Under the pieces are notes generated by a model, which was not told the DNA's origin, did no database searches, and was given only the letters and a program-made list of their open reading frames with translations. From Megalonaias nervosa (lineage: Eukaryota > Mollusca > Bivalvia > Unionida > Unionidae), in contig JAECUM010003202.1 in assembly GCA_016617855.1 (NCBI GenBank), positions 1 through 64,000 of the forward strand: a DNA stretch of 64,000 bases, written 5' to 3'. Position 1 is the stretch's first letter, and every line of letters starts with the position of its first letter. A program made the translations under genes and the position numbers. Shown piece by piece: positions 12,262 through 24,382 of the stretch.

Positions 12262-12412
12262 GCTTTTAGGAGTGGACAGGCATGGGATTTGGAGATTCCC
12301 AAAGGGCAGTAGAAAAGAGGGAAAGATGGAGAGAATTGGTTGCAAAGTCAACTGTGGTGCCCCAACGACCTCTTGGGATAAGGGATTGATGATGATGATG
12401 ATGATGATGATG
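12262..12412 (+). mobile_element. 3' end of a LINE ORF2 with GAT tail
   Basis: A short plus-strand stretch reads, in one frame, RWRELVAKSTVVPQRPLGIRD then stop, and is followed immediately by (GAT)n at about 12387-12412. A basic/tryptophan-rich ORF2 C-terminus followed directly by a trinucleotide tail is typical of RTE-type and related LINEs. Only the last part is present. Confidence 0.55.
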
Positions 12413-14620
12413 AGGCTGCTTTTCTCCAGACTGAATTGCCGTCGTCTATCGCTGAATGAAGCAATTCAAATGTCATTGACACATTTGTTATGGCACACTC
12501 AAGCACCTTGTTCACCTTCTTAAAACTATACATCTTTTATAGTGATACCTCTCATTATTTTAGAAAAAATTATTTATTTTAGCAACGTATGGATGGCAGA
12601 TGACAATGTTATATTCCCTTGTACTCTTGGCTTGCTTTAAACCAGGCGACCACTTCTCGAAAGAAGTCTTCCATTTTTTGACACCATTCCATTTGTACAT
12701 ATGATCCAATTAAAACAAAGATGTTATATCGCAGAGTAACATCAGTAGCACATAGAAAACTCGAGTTTATAGGAAAAATTACATAAGTCAGTGCTCAAAG
12801 AAAGTTTTTTTAGGCACAGGCCCTGGGCTGGTGACGTAAATAAACTCACCAGCCCTGACTGAAATTCCACAAGCCTGGACAGTTTGAATCTGTCGACTCT
12901 CAAGTCGGGAGAAAAACCTCCCGATTTTGGGGTTGTTTCCACACCTACTTTCCGATCTCATTGTCACCAGTTTAAATCCCATGAATGATCACTGTGAATG
13001 TTGTGTAATTTTCTCTGCAAAAATTTCCATTTCCACCAAAAAAACTCAGCCAGTAAACACTTGGCATTTCTCTACCATGTAACTTTAATTACCAAGATTA
13101 CATTAAAAGAAGGAATGAAACAAAATATACCACACAGTATATGTGCCCCCAAAGAACCAATTCAGAGTAAATATTTTATTTAGTGAACAGTGTTACATGC
13201 CTTAAGAGTTAAACCTAAGGAAATAAGGTGGGATATAAAAAGTGGGAAAAACAGTTGCCACATGTACGGTGACGTGTGACTGCAGATTTGAACTGTTAAA
13301 ATGAAGTCCTAGGTATCGTAAGTTACAACAAAATAAGGCATCGTTATTTGCCAATTTGCTGGTGCTTATATGCACACACTGTAGAACATGGTTTCTTTGA
13401 AGTATGTCCGAAAGGCAGTCCTTTTCACAGGATCAATGCAATGATAAGGATTAACTGTCACACTGGTCTTATGCTTGTGTACTTAAGTCTAACCTTTAGC
13501 TATTATGCAGTTTAGCCACAGCTGACCAGAATATGAAAAGGGGAACTTGTCCTGGGGGAAAATAAGGCGTGTCACAGGGAGAAAAGTCGTGTCTCATGGG
13601 CACTTGCACATTGGGGCAAGGGGGGGGTGCGGGGCAACAGTCGCCTAGCCCAATTTCACCTTGAAACATGTTTTGGCCTACATCCATAAAATTTCATGGC
13701 TGACCACTATGTGTGTCCCCCCCCCCAATAAATAAAGTTTCTGCACTGAGTCCTTTCCAAGTTTCACCCTTATTGGACCTGGAAGATCGGTAAGTATTTA
13801 TTGAAACCAGAACTTAAAAAATGCAGTGTAAAATCCTCCCCATTTTAGGTCCAAATCTCACTATTTTATTTGTTATACTCCCTGCTTGGCTTTGGAAGAG
13901 TTGACAAGTATGCCGGACTCCAATTTCCACAAGCCCAAAATTTCCCATTTTTTAATATTGTCACACAACGTTGCAGTAGCTACAATTCAAATATAAATTT
14001 AGTAAAAATGAATTTCACTTCAACACTATTCCCGTAACTGAAATGATCATGCTTTGCATTTTACGTATGCAGTAAAATCTAGACTTCAAAGAAATGTTGT
14101 CGCTGTTAAAAAACTTGTCAAAAATATAATACAGAGTGGCTTAAACATTCTCATTCAAGGCAATAACATGTAACAACTTTTGTTCTTGTATATGTAGCTA
14201 TCATCTCCTTGATTTATCTATAATGGGTTGTTCCACTTCCTGATCCTACCTGTGCAAATTAGCACAATGGGTTCACCCACTGCAACCCTCAACACATCTC
14301 ACTAGCTATTGTCAGCCAGTTAATGTGAAACTTTGATTTTATACCTGACCTCTTTTCCTTGAATTGCCGCTGTTTAAACTGCCCAAGGGATAGTTTTATA
14401 TCGGTTCCAAACATGACAGATTACCGCTTATCCATACTACATGTAACAGGCATAGACAAAGTTTTTTTTTGTTGTTGTCTTGTTATTGCTTTCGTTTGTT
14501 TGTTAGTTTTTTTTTTTAAGATTCCTGAAAATTGCTTATTTTCTTAAAAATACGCACTTGTCAGGGAGTTTTGAAGTACAAGTTCATATTTTCAGCAAAG
14601 CTTCAATTTGATTAAAATCA
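12413..14620. other. Intergenic stretch, no supported gene
   Basis: Only short chance frames. Homopolymer runs of G or C occur near 13620 and 13718. No splice-supported exon, RNA gene or recognisable mobile element was found. Confidence 0.5.
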
Positions 14621-14624
14621 GATC

Positions 14625-14933
14625 TCAATAAAAGTGAGTCAAGATCTTGTGATAAGTCTTATTAATCCCTAAATGACCAGCCAGAGGAGTTTCATGGGCC
14701 AGACTAAGTATTTGCTGTCTGTAAGATTTTGTAACTACAATTTGATAGTTCACTGACCACTCATCACCAGCAGGTACCTCGGGAGGTCTCCATTTTCTCA
14801 TAAGAATTCCATTTTTAATGAAATAACAGACAGATACTTCAGTTGCTTCAGTTTGCACTAATGGCCCTTTGAAACAAACAGGAGATCTCAGGATCTTTTT
14901 CCTGTTCGATGACAAGTGATTGTCGTTTGTCAC
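14625..14933 (-). pseudogene. Integrase N-terminal zinc-binding remnant
   Basis: About 100 residues ending in ILSLAHETPLAGHLGINKTY, the HHCC-type zinc-binding segment that precedes the integrase core of Ty3/gypsy elements (His, then His with the GH-G-KTY signature). The catalytic DDE core that should follow is absent. It is fused closely to protease-region sequence because RT/RNase H is deleted. Not a working protein. Confidence 0.7.
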
Positions 14934-15970
14934 CCTGATTAGAATAAAGAGAATGAGTAGTTAAAAGAGGATCACTGTGAGCAATACCCTTTGACTGATC
15001 AACATCATTCTCAAGAGCTTTCTTTGCCATAGGTCTAGTAACTGCATAAGCTGGGTATAAATCAGGGAATTCTTTTTCAATAGGATCAACTTTCTGATCC
15101 AAACAAGGCTTGTCAGTTACAAGTGGATCAACCACAACCTTATCTCCAGCTAGGTTGTTGCCTAGTAATAAATGAATGTCCTCAATGGGTAAAGAAGACA
15201 CTATTCCGACTGCCACAGGTCCTGAAACTAAGTCTGATGACAAATTTTTACAATGGAGAGGAACATTAACAAAGCTGCACTCTACTCCCTGAATAAGAAC
15301 ACTCTCATTTGAAAAAGACTTCTCAGAAAAAGGTAAAGTACCTGATAACAAAAGACTCTGAGAAGCTCCTGTGTCCCTTAAACTTTTAATAGGGATAGGA
15401 TTGGCCAAATCACCCAAGAGTGATATAGAACCTTTCGACATGAATGGTTCATAATTCTCCATAATAAAATCAGATGGTAGTTTATTAGACCCAACAAATG
15501 TAATGCTTTCAATACATGACTGTGACCTTGACCTCTTAGAAATAAGAGCATTTGGGATAGGTCTGTCTTGCTTCTGATGCTTATTTTTAAATTTGAAGCA
15601 ATCAGAAATAACATGTCCTTTCTTCTTGCAATAGGTACACGTAGGAAGAGACAAGGATTTTTGATCAAGCTTATCAGAAGCTTGATTTTTAAAAGTTGTG
15701 CCAGATTGAGTTTTAGAAGGGCTCGTATTAGGCTAAATACCTTTTTACCTGAAGACTGCTGAGTGGAAGACTTGCCTACAAAAGGAACTTGATGAGCTAA
15801 GTAACACTCATCAGCGGCACGAGCAGCATTTTTCAAGGTTTTGATCTTATGCTCATCAAGATAAGTCTTAATGTCACTATGGGTACACAGTTCTTGAACT
15901 CTTCAAGTAATACAAGTTGTCTGAGGCTATCATAATCTGATCAACTTTCTTGGCTAAGCACCACCTATCA
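14848..15970 (-). pseudogene. gag zinc knuckle and aspartic protease region
   Basis: Contains one CCHC zinc knuckle (CTYCKKKGHVISDC) and, about 90 residues later, the protease active-site signature LRDTGASQSLL with the DTG triad, followed by a flap-like strand-rich region (DIHLLLGNNLAGDKV). The order zinc knuckle then DTG is normal for the end of gag and start of pol in this group. Two overlapping frames at 15378-15836 and 14848-15654 show a frameshift, so the region is broken. Confidence 0.75.
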
Positions 15971-16312
15971 AATAACTACTACACCGCTCCGGTGGCCTAG
16001 TGGTTAGAGCATCCGCCTCGGATGCGGAAGGTCACGGGTTCGAACCCCGGCCGAGTCATACCAGAGACTTACAAAAATGGTACTAACAGCTGCCTCGCTT
16101 GGCGCTCAGCATTAAGAGGTTAGTGTTAGGACTGGTCGGCCTGGTGTCAGGATAATGTGACTGGGTGGGACATCATGCCACATGTCTGTGGCATGATGCC
16201 CCAGTGCTAGACATCACTATAAACTCTCACACTGCAGACATTGTAGCGATATGACTGAAAAATTGTTAAAGCTACGCTAAAAATCTAAATCACACACACA
16301 CAAATAACTACT
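15970..16312 (+). mobile_element. tRNA-derived SINE, full-length copy with target duplication
   Basis: The element at 15981-16301 begins with a tRNA-like head: A-box TGGCCTAGTGG and a perfect B-box GGTTCGAACCC. An unrelated body of about 210 bp follows, ending in CA dinucleotides. It is flanked by identical 11-bp duplications AAATAACTACT (15970-15980 and 16302-16312), proving insertion into the gag sequence of the gypsy element. Three further copies lie at 18654, 22166 and 24678. Confidence 0.92.
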
Positions 16313-16973
16313 CTTTTTCTCTTGCAAATTCGACATGAGTTTGTCCAACTTCTTTTTTGTTGTTCCTGAATTTTTGCCTATAAGCCTCGGGGATTAACTC
16401 ATAATCCTTTAAGATATAGTCCTTAACCACATCATAGTCAGCACTCTCCTCTAGTGACAGTGAAATGTAAATATCACTTGCTTTACCATTAAATACACAT
16501 TGTAATAATAGAGTCCAAAGCTCCCTTGACCATTTCAATCTTTCAGCAATTTTTTCAAAATGAAAATATCTGTTTACTTCTTTTTCCAGAAAAGGGGGTA
16601 CTAACTTGATATTTCTTAAAACATCAAAAGTAGGGGAGTGTTTTCCCTTTGTCAGCTCTAATTCTTTTAACCAAATTTGAAATTCCCTTTCTTCCTTTTC
16701 TCTTTGCATTTGCATTAGCCTATCTTGTTTTTCTTTCTCAAATTGCATTTGTCTTACTCTCTCTCTTTCTTCAAATTGCAACTGCATTACTTCCATTTCT
16801 TTTTCCATTTGTATCTTTTCTATCTGAAACTGAACCTGTCTTATCTCGAATTCCAACTTTTTTAGCTGTACTTCCATTTTCAAAATGTCCAACCACTCTT
16901 GGGTAAAATTTAAAAAATTCTCTACTTTTGATGATATGGTGAAAAAGCCTGTTGATTTCACTAAAGATTTCAA
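16308..16973 (-). pseudogene. gag (coiled coil plus capsid-like domain) of gypsy element
   Basis: About 220 residues. Residues about 30-110 form a Glu/Lys/Gln/Met-rich coiled coil (QMQFEKEKQDRLMQMQREKE). This is followed by a SCAN/capsid-like helical domain with YFHFEKIAERLKWSRELW and SLEESADYDVVKDYILKDYE, characteristic of gag in this Ty3/gypsy group. The frame stops where the SINE inserted. An overlapping frame at 16771-17034 is upstream sequence in another phase. Confidence 0.8.
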
Positions 16974-17098
16974 AAATGTGAAAAAATTCTTGGGATTTAA
17001 AAAATTCTGAAAACGGGGGAAATTTAAATTTCAAAAAACAATTTTCTGAAATATTTTAGCCAAAATTCATATATCCAAGGACGAGCAACCCAATTTTC

Positions 17099-17650
17099 TT
17101 GTTACATGTCTAGGCTCATACAAAAGTAACAAGAAAAGAGTGAAGACAACAAGCTTTGTAAAATTTAACAAATAATTTAATTCCCTAGAAAAACAAGGTA
17201 AAAATGAGAAAAAAGAACTTACGGTTTATGAATAAAATCCAAAATTAATCCAAGAATTAAAAAATAGAAGTCCTATTAATGAAAAGCCCTGAATAAAACT
17301 GTGTTCGAGTCCCGATGAAATCAAAATGGAGGGCGATGATGTATGTCGTGACCTTCAAAGAGTGGCCATGTCAACAGTTCCTTGCTGAACCACAGAAAAT
17401 AATCCAGTTTAGAATTTGTGAATAAATTTCGATAAATTTCCATGTCCAAGAATTTCTGTATGAGCACTAGTATTTTCCAGGGAAAGAAACAATAATTCCA
17501 TGAAATAAAAATTCAACTCAAACTGGTCACAACAAGACACCTTTAAGTGTCAAAGATTTTAAGCCCAACTGGCTAGTTCTTCTCAAGAAAACGGTTATAC
17601 AGCAAGTTAAGACAAAAAACAGATACCCGTATGAGGGTCACATGGTCACC
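17099..17650 (-). mobile_element. Probable 5' LTR of the decayed gypsy element
   Basis: Lies directly outside the primer-binding-like site and starts TGTTACATG on the plus strand. Its order of short motifs resembles the LTR at 19210-19835, though strongly diverged. The outer boundary is uncertain because no matching 3' LTR is present. Confidence 0.45.
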
Positions 17651-18639
17651 TTCTAGAACAACGTAGAATAGTTTTTACATGCTAATTATCACATACTCTA
17701 GGTATGGCCTTGATTCCACTGAATGAATCTTACTCTTAGAATGAATGAAAAATAAAAAAAGTTGTTTACTAGAACTCTATCTGATTTCTGAATCAAGGTC
17801 AGAAACTAGATACAATGTTTCAACTACTGGTTGTTTATGAGGTCAAACAGAACTGAACTGAATTTCTAAAAAAAATATCAAATCCAGTAGACAAAGTTAT
17901 CATTACAATAACATGTAATTGAATAAAATAAAATTTAAAAAAATTTAAAACTAACAAACAAGTAATTAAATTACATATACATAACATATAATAACATTGT
18001 TCAGTTATAGTTAAAAAAAATATTACATTTAGCTTATATTATTTTTCAATGCTTAATTGGTATTGTGAACCAACTTGTGAATGTTTTGTTTTTAGAACCT
18101 CAAAGCTTTTCTTTACAATTTATTTCTCTAGAACTGAAAGTAATCAGAAGCAGAAGACATAATGTTTCATTATTATAATTCTTATCATTATTAAAAAAAA
18201 TGAAAACAGAATTTGGTCAAAATAAGTTAAATATCAAGATTCTCTTGAAGAATGATTGCAAATTTACTGTTGGAACAAAATTGCTTATTTGTCAGATAAA
18301 ATTCCTAATATTTTCATTTAAATAAGCAAAAATTTTGTGGAAACTGATCCAATTATGAAATATATTATAAAAAGTTTGATATAAATTTTTCGTTATAATA
18401 ACAAAGAAACATCGGTAACAACAAATGTATGTATTACTTTATAACTGTTTCTCATGTAGTTATTAGCTGTGAGTCACATGACTAACACAGACTGAACAGC
18501 AAATTGGATGCCTGTTATGGTGGGAAGTTGATTTGTTCTGTCAAAATAGTTGGTAGGGATATTTATAAGGATTTACTGATTGGCAAAATGAGAATTAATG
18601 AAGTGGGGTTTTTTCATGATATATATCTTTGTTTCATTT
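17651..18639. other. Very AT-rich non-coding stretch
   Basis: Dense A/T runs with no frame, RNA gene or recognisable repeat. It sits between two retroelement pieces and ends at the target site of the second SINE. Confidence 0.5.
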
Positions 18640-18978
18640 CACATCTAATATATACCGCTCTGGTGGCCTAGTGGTTAGAGCATCTGCCTTGGATGCGGGA
18701 GGTCGCGGGTTTGAACCCCAGCCGAGTCATACCAAAGACTTCTAAAAATGGTACTAACAGCTGCGTTGCTAGGCGCTCAGCATTAAGAGGTTAGTGTTAG
18801 GACTGGTCGGCCTGGTGTCAGGATAATGTGACTGGGTGGGACATCATGCTACATATGCGGCATGATGCCCAGTGCTAGACATCACTATAAACTGCCACAC
18901 TGTAGACATCGTAGCGATATGACTGAAAAATTGTTAAAGCTACTTTAAATCCAAATCACACACACACATCTAATATAT
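18640..18978 (+). mobile_element. tRNA-derived SINE, full-length copy 2
   Basis: Same family as the copy at 15981. The body is 18654-18964, with the A-box intact and a B-box carrying one change (GGTTTGAACCC). It is flanked by a 14-bp duplication CACATCTAATATAT (18640-18653 and 18965-18978) and has the same CA-rich 3' tail. Confidence 0.92.
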
Positions 18979-19209
18979 GATAGGATTTTGATAAATGTTT
19001 TGGCCTGTATGACTTGATGTTAATAAGTATTAACAAATGTTGTGGTTGTGATGCCATTGAGAGGTGCATTATCGCAAGAACTAGGAGTTTATGACACTGT
19101 ATTAAAATATGGCAGCATCAAAATAGTGTGGCATGATACTGTTTGAAAACAGCCCTATTTAGTTCAACATTATTGCTTACTCTATATCATGTGATCTGAC
19201 ACAATCATT

Positions 19210-19835
19210 TGTTATGACTCTGTGGTCTTAAGCTAAGTAAGAGCAAGAAGCAAAAGCAACAAGTTCAAAATTCTAAAATCAATTTATTTCTCCAAGCTGC
19301 AAAGTGAAAATTTAAGAGGAACTTGCAGTATTGTGAATTAAATCCCAAATAATCCTAATGTTATAAGTCCAAAAGTATAGAACATTCTGAATTAATTCCA
19401 GTATTTATTGTGCCAAGGTACCAATAGTCTTGATGTATCACAGTGTTATATTCCAGAATGTCTTAGACTGAATTCACAGTAATCCTAAAGTACTTTTATA
19501 GTCCAAAAAGACAATGGGCATTTTGTAATTCCAATGAATAATTTAAATAAATGATACCTCTGAAATTATATCTTAAATTCAACAGTAAATGATTCCGCAG
19601 ACTAAACTTAAAACAGGAATGAATAATTTGTTTACTACATCTGTGTATAATAATTTAATTTTAGCAAATACACCATAGAATGCCCAGAACTTATATTCAA
19701 ATAAACATCATTAAAAACTGACAAATGTCAGGGTGACACAACCCTCAGTCATGACAGTAGTCAGGTAGTCCAAAAAAACTACCCTCAATCATGGACAAAG
19801 GTCAAGCACATAATATAAATTAAATATGCATAACA
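19210..19835 (-). mobile_element. LTR of the Ty3/gypsy family (solo or orphan)
   Basis: A 626-bp LTR starting TGTTATGACTCTGTGG and ending ATAACA, giving short TGTTAT...ATAACA inverted termini. It is clearly related over its length to the LTRs at 25119-25697 and 28409-29065, sharing for example ATTGTGAATTAAATC and CAATAGTCTTGATGTATC. No polypurine tract or primer-binding site adjoins it. The 5 bp on either side do not match, so a clean solo LTR is not proven. Confidence 0.75.
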
Positions 19836-21240
19836 CTGTCTCAAGGCACTATATCTCAGCCATATGAAATTAGTTCTTCAGTATACGACCAACCTATCTT
19901 ATTCACTTAATCCTGTATTAGTCCAAGTTTCCTCTGATCTTTCCTACTCCATTTTTGATATTTTTACATTTTTGTTGGGGTATGTTGTCCAGATGCATTG
20001 TGTGTTTGAAAGTTGGAATTGGCAGATGTCACATGATTATCAGCTTAGGGTAGCTGCTTACTGCTGGGCCTGGGACATTCAAAGTCCTTCCAGCATGAAG
20101 TCGATAGGAAGCTGATTTATCTTTTTAGAAATTACACATATAACATTATGTTGTTAATTCATTGACAGACAAGAAGAAATTACAGCACTGACAACATTTT
20201 ACCAGGTACTTGCCAGTTGCATTGCTAGTCACATGACTGCCCAAATCTTGCAACCTACATATCCGTGACATCAGAGGCCCATTAGTCATGTGAAACCAAC
20301 TAAATTTAATTCCAGTGTTGTTGTACCAAAAATTTGAAAAATTTTGAAAATATTAAATGAAAGTCAGATAATCTTTAATAAAAGAAAACACAAAAGGTCA
20401 CATAATTCTCAACATATTTATTCAGAGAATAGTGGTCTGAATACAGTTTCTATTGCAGCCAGGAGAATGTTCATCAGGCAGACAGTACTAATCATGAATT
20501 TTGTTGGTACCACATGACTACCACATAAGGTCATTTAAGTTAGCTTGGCCATTAGTAAGCAGGTACCTATACAACACTTCCTTGTATGAGAATCATTGCT
20601 TACTGGGTTACAGTCTATCTTAATAACAGTTCTAAGCTCAACAACAGAGCAATGCCAAATCTTGGACATAACAGTTAGTCACTATCGCAGGCCAAAATAA
20701 TAAACAATTATGTCAAAAGCAAGTAAAATATTTTTCACTTTCCCCACTGCTGGACATAATGTGTATACCATATTACCCATAAGTGGAGCCCTAGTATATT
20801 GTTTTAGAAATATATTTTTACCCCTTAAACATCAAAATGAGTCATTGTGACATAATGCTATCAAAAAATTTGATATGACTCTTGTTTGAACTATTTCTCT
20901 GGTTGCCAAAGTTGAACTGTTTGGGCATCTTCGGATGAATTGTAACTGTGTCTTTCTGACATTAAAAATTTATTCAGTGTAGTATCACAGAGTGTATATT
21001 TACAAAATTTATAGTTATGTAATATTTCCGAAAATATAAGTTACATTAATATGTGTTTCGTATAAGTTTCGTAGACAATAAATATATTATAATTTTGAAT
21101 ATGTTATACAGTGTTATGAATGTTAGAGTTTCTAGGTAAGGCTTACAAAGCACATTGATATATATTCAATATATGGGTACAGATAACTTCTGTATTATGG
21201 GTGCAGTATTAGATGGGTAGGTGTTATATGAGTGCCATGT
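19836..21240. other. Intergenic stretch, no supported gene
   Basis: Short frames only, for example 83 codons at 19864 on the plus strand with no recognisable domain. No repeat structure is evident. Confidence 0.5.
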
Positions 21241-21241
21241 T

Positions 21242-21730
21242 TATTGTTAGCTGAAGAGTCTATTGACCACATGAGCAGTAGGAGTCTGTACTAGGCAGGA
21301 AGCTAAGCCTTTAAACCAATGGTGACTGTAGGAGTCTGTACTTGGCAGGAAGTTTACTCTGTTGATCAGTGGTAACTATTGGGGTCTGTCCTAGGCAGGA
21401 AGTTTAGCCTATTTGACCAGTGGTAACTGTAGGGGTCTGTACTAGGCAGGAAGTTGAGTCTAAACCGGTGATAACTGTAGGGGTCTGTACAAGGCAGGAA
21501 GCTGGATATTTCGAGGGGAGAATTAAGTGGCCAGGGGTAGATGTAGGGGTCTGTATTAGGCAGGAAGTTGGACATTTCAAGTGGAGAATTAGGTAGCCAG
21601 AGGTAGATGTAGGGGTCTATAATTAGCAGAAGTTGGACATTCAAGGGGAGAATTAAGAGAACATGGGTAGCTGAAGAGGTCTGTATTAGGCAGGAAGGTG
21701 GACATTTCAAATGGAGAACAAACCTGCCAC
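21242..21730. repeat. Minisatellite, about 60-bp unit, about 8 copies
   Basis: Diverged units share TAGGGGTCTGTACTAGGCAG and GAAGTTGGACATTTC. Unit length varies from about 55 to 65 bp. The 114-codon minus-strand frame across it (21366-21710) is a by-product of the repeat, not a gene. Confidence 0.85.
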
Positions 21731-22165
21731 TTATCCCTATTTATTTGGGATCATCAAAAAATTTTGTTTAAAGTTCAGAAAATTCTGATTTTCTTATTTC
21801 TGGTTTGAAAATAAATCCAAAGACCCACCTCCTTTCACACAAAATAATTGGTTTGTTGCATAGCAGACATTATTTTGCTCTCTATACATACAACAATTGT
21901 AGAAAATATACAAGGTATTTTTTTTATTTTTAAAGTTTGAGTTAAATTGCCATTATAGATTTTAAAAATATTAAAACAAGTATCTACCTGGCTGATGTAA
22001 ACAATACATAATGAATAAGAAATGTAAACTAAACGAATTCATAAGGCATGATACCCTGCTGAAGGCATCTGCAATCAGTAAAATGCATGGTAAAAACACG
22101 TCAAGTAAAGCAACTGAATTGTGGTTTAACAGTGACAGTTCTTTAATTTGGTCAACATTAATTAT

Positions 22166-22461
22166 GAACATCCACCTCAGATGCAGGAGGTAACTGGTTC
22201 AAACCCTGGCCAAGTCAAACCAAAGACTTATAAGAAGGGTACTCACAGCTTCCTTGCTAGGCATTCAGTGTAAAGAAGTTAGTGTTAGGACTGGTCAGAA
22301 TGGTGACAGGATAGTAAGACTGGGTGGAACATCATGCTACATGTCCGTGGCATGATGTCCCAGTGCTAAACATAACTATAAACTGCCACACTGCAGACAT
22401 CATAGCAATATGACTGCAAAATTTTTTAAACTATGTTAAAAATTCAAAACAACACACACAC
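22166..22461 (+). mobile_element. tRNA-derived SINE, diverged and 5'-truncated
   Basis: Lacks the A-box end but keeps a decayed B-box (GGTTCAAACCC) and the family body (AGTGTTAGGACTGGTC, GGAACATCATGCTACATG), ending in a CA tail. Older than the copies at 15981 and 18654. Confidence 0.85.
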
Positions 22462-23001
22462 CATTTTCTATATAGGATGGAAGCATCTAGCTCTATTGTA
22501 TCTTTGTCTTGTCTTCTATTTCTTCTTTCTCCGTCTTCTTATCAAAATAATCACATATTTTACAGCAGATTTCTTCTTCTGGGATGTGCATCTGCAATAA
22601 TCTTAATGTTTACCTGGAATCATGAGCTTCTATGGAAACAGCTGCAGTTGTCTGAATATGTAAACATTCCTTTGCGCTATTTATGGAACTCCAAATTGAT
22701 GTCATTGTTGACATCTGGAAGTTTGACTTAGATTACCTATGCCCATCCAAATGTTTGATATGTACTTGATTGGGAAGAAAGTTGTGGTTTTTTGTACAAG
22801 CATAACACTCCTTTTAATTTCCTTGAAATTTTATATTTTTTTTCCATATTCAGTAGTTCTCCTTTGACACAAAAAATGTAGATACTATACATGGGGAAAA
22901 TCTATGGAATATGTGTTGACCGAGATAATCAGTATTTCAGTATTAGTGGACAGCTGATTTATTCTACTTATATGTGTGAATCAGTGTCAAGAACTAAACT
23001 G

Positions 23002-23082
<81 letters not shown>
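23002..23082. repeat. (AAT)n / (ATT)n palindromic microsatellite
   Basis: A run of AAT triplets of about 48 bp passes directly into ATT triplets of about 30 bp, making a near-perfect inverted repeat without a spacer. It lies about 190 bp upstream of the TMUB coding exon, close to the likely 3' splice site at 23272. Confidence 0.9.
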
Positions 23083-23083
<1 letters not shown>

Positions 23084-23318
23084 ACTTAAATGTAAAAACA
23101 AACATATTATTTGAGAATATTTTGTAGCATAGGGAACAAGAAAAATATACTGTTGCTGTGCTCAGAGGAAGGATGTATTTGATTGAAGTTTTGTATTTCA
23201 TGATCATATTTATTATAAATCCATTACTTTTTAACATAGTATGTTAAGTTTTGCATATGACTTTCATTCCAGATTAAAGTTTTTGTGACAAAGAAGGAAG
23301 GAAAAGGACATCTTGAGG

Positions 23319-24382
23319 ATGACCTGGATTGAGGGTGTTGGTGATGAGGTTACTATCTTCTTTAGCATTGTAATTATTGTGCTTGTTATCTCCCTTGCAT
23401 GGCTCTCCACAGGAATAAGGGATATTCCTTTAATTAGTGTAATTATCATCGAATTAACAACCCGAAGACGACGGGTGCCACAGACAAATAACCAAGGTAC
23501 TCCACCTGTGCGGACATCAGAAGATTCCACTCTGGAGACTGATTCCTCCACTGGTGACATCTCTCAAACAGATGTAAGTGTAGTACAGGAAGCTTATGGA
23601 GTGCAAGGCCATCAAGTGCAAGAAGGTCATGTAGTGCAAGAAGACCATGAAGGTCATGTATTGCAGGAAGAGAGCACTGAGATTGCAGAAGGACAGGATA
23701 ATATAAACCAGAAAGAGGTTCAGAAAGGACAGGATGATTCAGGTAAAAGAAATAATAAAGGAATTGAGCAAAGTGGAGATGCAGTTGAGGATTTTACTGA
23801 AGCAGATGAAGCCAATAAGGCAAAGGCTGAGTCACAGGAAAATAAAATGTTGAAAACTGAATTATCAGAAACGGAACTTAGGCATAGACGAATGGCATTC
23901 TTTGAGAAAGCAAACAAGTTAGATAATAATGAAAGTGAGTCAATGGATAGGAGTTTCAGAGACAGCAAATCTGCTAACAATTCAGAGACAACAGGTGTGG
24001 ATAATTTTTCTATATTGGAAAATAAACCAATCTTAGTCACTGATTTTGAAAAAGATAGTTGCTCGGAATGTGACCTGAAATTGGCTAGTTCAGGAAATGG
24101 AGCAAAACCTGTGATACCTGATTCTGTTTCCCCTGTTCTACTGTCAAATGATGATAGTCCTGTACTGGAAAATGAGGGACTAAGACTGCAGTCTGAGAGG
24201 GAAGCTGAACAGCCTTCCACCACACCACAATCAGAAAATGTGACTACTCAACCAGATGGATCCACTGATGAGAACATGATAAATTCAGACTCCAGCCTGA
24301 TTAGGATTAGACTGAAGTATTTCAATGACAGTCAGCGACTCGTGACAGCCTATCCAACAGACACAGTGGAAAACTTCAGAAG
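23319..24382 (+). CDS. TMUB: TMUB1/2-like transmembrane ubiquitin-like protein, coding exon 1
   Basis: The start chosen is ATG 23319, giving MTWIEGVGDEV, the near-invariant N-terminus of TMUB1/TMUB2. A TTG six bases upstream is not needed. Residues about 12-31 (TIFFSIVIIVLVISLAW) are a membrane segment. A long hydrophilic linker (about residues 45-325), rich in Glu, Gln, Asp and Ser, follows; it is much longer than in the human proteins. The ubiquitin-like domain begins at about residue 329 (RIRLKYFNDSQ) and is cut by the intron after AG|GTAAAT in phase 2. A probable 3' splice site (TTCATTCCAG, 23263-23272) precedes the exon, implying a 5' UTR exon further upstream. Vertebrate TMUB1 takes part in ER-associated degradation and membrane protein trafficking; the same role here is inferred. 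Confidence 0.9.

Larger units (their letters stand above)
14625..17100 (-). mobile_element. Decayed Ty3/gypsy-type LTR retrotransposon, interior
   Basis: The minus strand runs gag (about 16970 down), CCHC zinc knuckle (about 15654), aspartic protease (about 15375) and the integrase zinc-binding region (about 14640). Reverse transcriptase and RNase H are missing between protease and integrase, and the integrase core is also absent, so this is an internally deleted, 3'-truncated copy. A SINE has inserted into gag at 15981-16301. The sequence just upstream of gag, at about 17080-17094, reads on the minus strand TGGGTTGCTCGTCC, close to the tRNA-Pro type primer-binding site. Confidence 0.85.

Noticed and set aside
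12272..12523. 83-codon plus-strand frame with poly-Met
   Set aside because: It runs through the LINE 3' end and its GAT tail in the wrong frame.
13496..13687. Pro/Cys-containing minus-strand frame
   Set aside because: Includes homopolymer runs, has no family resemblance, no splice support and chance length.
15983..16060. tRNA gene
   Set aside because: A- and B-boxes are present, but the sequence is the head of a SINE, flanked by target duplications, with an unrelated body and no proper tRNA 3' end.
23720..24223. 167-codon minus-strand frame
   Set aside because: It is the antisense shadow of the TMUB linker exon, whose plus-strand frame is supported by family motifs and splicing.
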